IMG/VR virus record: IMGVR_UViG_3300013195_000005
Span: 13,577-43,337 of that record
Length of the DNA: 29,761 nucleotides
Direction: 5' to 3' (one strand)
From: a virus
Shown: positions 29,062 through 29,761 of the stretch, piece by piece
Layout: the number at the start of each line of letters is the position of its first letter
Numbering within the stretch: the stretch's first letter is position 1
The notes under the pieces: model-generated
Seen by the model: only the letters and a program-made list of their open reading frames with translations
What the model was told of the DNA's origin: nothing
Databases searched by the model: none
Made by a program: the position numbers and the translations under genes

Positions 29062-29761
29062 CCGACGTTGTAACCGCCCTACAAGACGACTTTAAGCTGT
29101 TTCTGCAAGCATTGTGGGGACAACTGGATCTACCAGAACCTACCCGTGCCCAATATGCCATCGCAGACTATCTACAAAATGGTCCTAAACGACTCCAGAT
29201 CCAAGCCTTCCGTGGTGTCGGTAAGTCATGGATTACTGGAGCGTTTGTTCTTTGGACTCTATTTAAGGATGCAGAAAAAAAGATCATGATCATATCAGCG
29301 TCTAAAGAACGCGCTGATAACATGTCTATCTTCCTACAAAAACTAATCATTGAAACGCCATGGCTTTCTCATTTACGCCCGAAGTCCGACGATGCAAGGT
29401 GGTCAAGGATAAGCTTCGATGTGAACTGCTCACCCCACCAGGCGCCCAGCGTAAAGTCGGTGGGCATCACTGGGCAGCTCACAGGAAGCCGCGCAGATTT
29501 AATGATTCTAGACGACATTGAAGTTCCTGGTAACTCAATGACAGAGTTTATGCGGGAAAAACTCCTGCAACTCTGTACTGAAGCGGAGTCTATCCTTACA
29601 CCCAAGGATGACTCCCGCATTATGCACCTTGGCACCCCCCAAACGGCTTTTACGCTCTATCGTAAGCTTGCAGAACGCAACTACAGACCGTTTGTGTGGC
29701 CTGCACGCGTCCCACGTAAGCTCAATAATTACGAAGGTCTTATAGCTCCACAGCTACAAGA
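29058..29761 (+). CDS. Terminase large subunit, T7 gp19-like (3' truncated)
   Basis: The reading frame starts at ATG 29058, overlapping the previous stop (CTATGA), and runs open to the window end (234 residues seen; T7 gp19 is 586). The ATPase domain is clear: Walker A-type FRGVGKSW (Lys56, Ser57) after QIQA, and Walker B LMILDDIEV (Asp152-Asp153) after LTGSRAD, as in gp19. A later conserved segment (RIMHLGTPQTAFTLYRKL) is the coupling region. The nuclease domain lies beyond the window. Large terminase drives DNA into the procapsid via the portal and cuts the concatemer. The gene is close to the end of the T7-type genome, so few genes should follow. Confidence 0.94.
   Translation, partial: MTDVVTALQDDFKLFLQALWGQLDLPEPTRAQYAIADYLQNGPKRLQIQAFRGVGKSWITGAFVLWTLFKDAEKKIMIISASKERADNMSIFLQKLIIETPWLSHLRPKSDDARWSRISFDVNCSPHQAPSVKSVGITGQLTGSRADLMILDDIEVPGNSMTEFMREKLLQLCTEAESILTPKDDSRIMHLGTPQTAFTLYRKLAERNYRPFVWPARVPRKLNNYEGLIAPQLQ

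Noticed and set aside
1-29761. Syn5-type phage promoter (ATTGGGCACCCGTAA), tRNA genes, CRISPR arrays, insertion sequences, integrase or attachment site
   Set aside because: None was found by eye. Gaps between genes are too short for tRNAs except 8885-9037, which shows no cloverleaf.

Overview
This window is the middle-to-late part of a T7-like cyanophage (autographivirus-type cyanopodovirus) genome. All genes lie on the + strand and are packed with start/stop overlaps of 1-8 bases. The order matches T7 from gene 6 to gene 19: exonuclease (gp6), portal (gp8), scaffold (gp9), major capsid (gp10), tail tubes (gp11, gp12), internal virion proteins (gp13 position, gp14, gp15, gp16), tail fibre (gp17), holin-like protein, small terminase (gp18), spanin-like protein and the start of the large terminase (gp19). 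Cyanobacterial metabolic genes sit inside this T7 backbone: hli and psbA between scaffold and capsid, as in P-SSP7-type phages. A phycobilisome-carrying host such as marine Synechococcus is suggested by these genes and by a candidate NblA; this is inference. The first and last genes run off the window.

Region by region. 1-3241 is a DNA and nucleotide metabolism block: the 3' part of gp6, a candidate NblA-like phycobilisome-degradation adaptor, a DUF3310 protein, a MazG-like pyrophosphohydrolase, and both subunits of a compact class I ribonucleotide reductase. 3210-6097 starts the morphogenesis block (a small unknown, a gp7.3-like protein, portal, scaffold). 6097-8884 is the accessory island: hli, three tiny very basic proteins, a secreted beta-rich protein, psbA and three small unknowns, with hairpins on both sides of psbA. 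8885-9037 is the longest non-coding stretch (about 150 bp) and holds one hairpin and two perfect palindromes ahead of the capsid gene. The capsid gene is followed by a textbook intrinsic terminator with a UUCG loop, at the place of T7 Tphi.

10254-21809 encodes the tail tube and the ejected internal core. The gp15-like protein ends in what looks like a peptidoglycan-cleaving domain, while the gp16-like protein lacks the N-terminal transglycosylase found in T7. 21839-25698 is the fibre region: a gp17-type adaptor, a 622-residue fibre with carbohydrate-binding-like repeats and a cupredoxin-like domain, and small accessory proteins. 25698-27312 is a membrane/envelope cluster (proline-rich membrane protein, nested holin candidate, two secreted proteins, spanin-like protein), likely concerned with lysis or the envelope. 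27305-29761 is the packaging end, with small terminase, a basic protein, an HNH nuclease, an AT-rich gene of unknown function and the 5' part of the large terminase.

Together the genes describe a lytic phage that keeps photosystem II working (D1, Hli), may dismantle antennae (NblA candidate), supplies dNTPs (ribonucleotide reductase, MazG, DUF3310, exonuclease) and builds a T7-type virion. Gene identifications rest on motifs and gene order read directly from the sequence; no database search was run.
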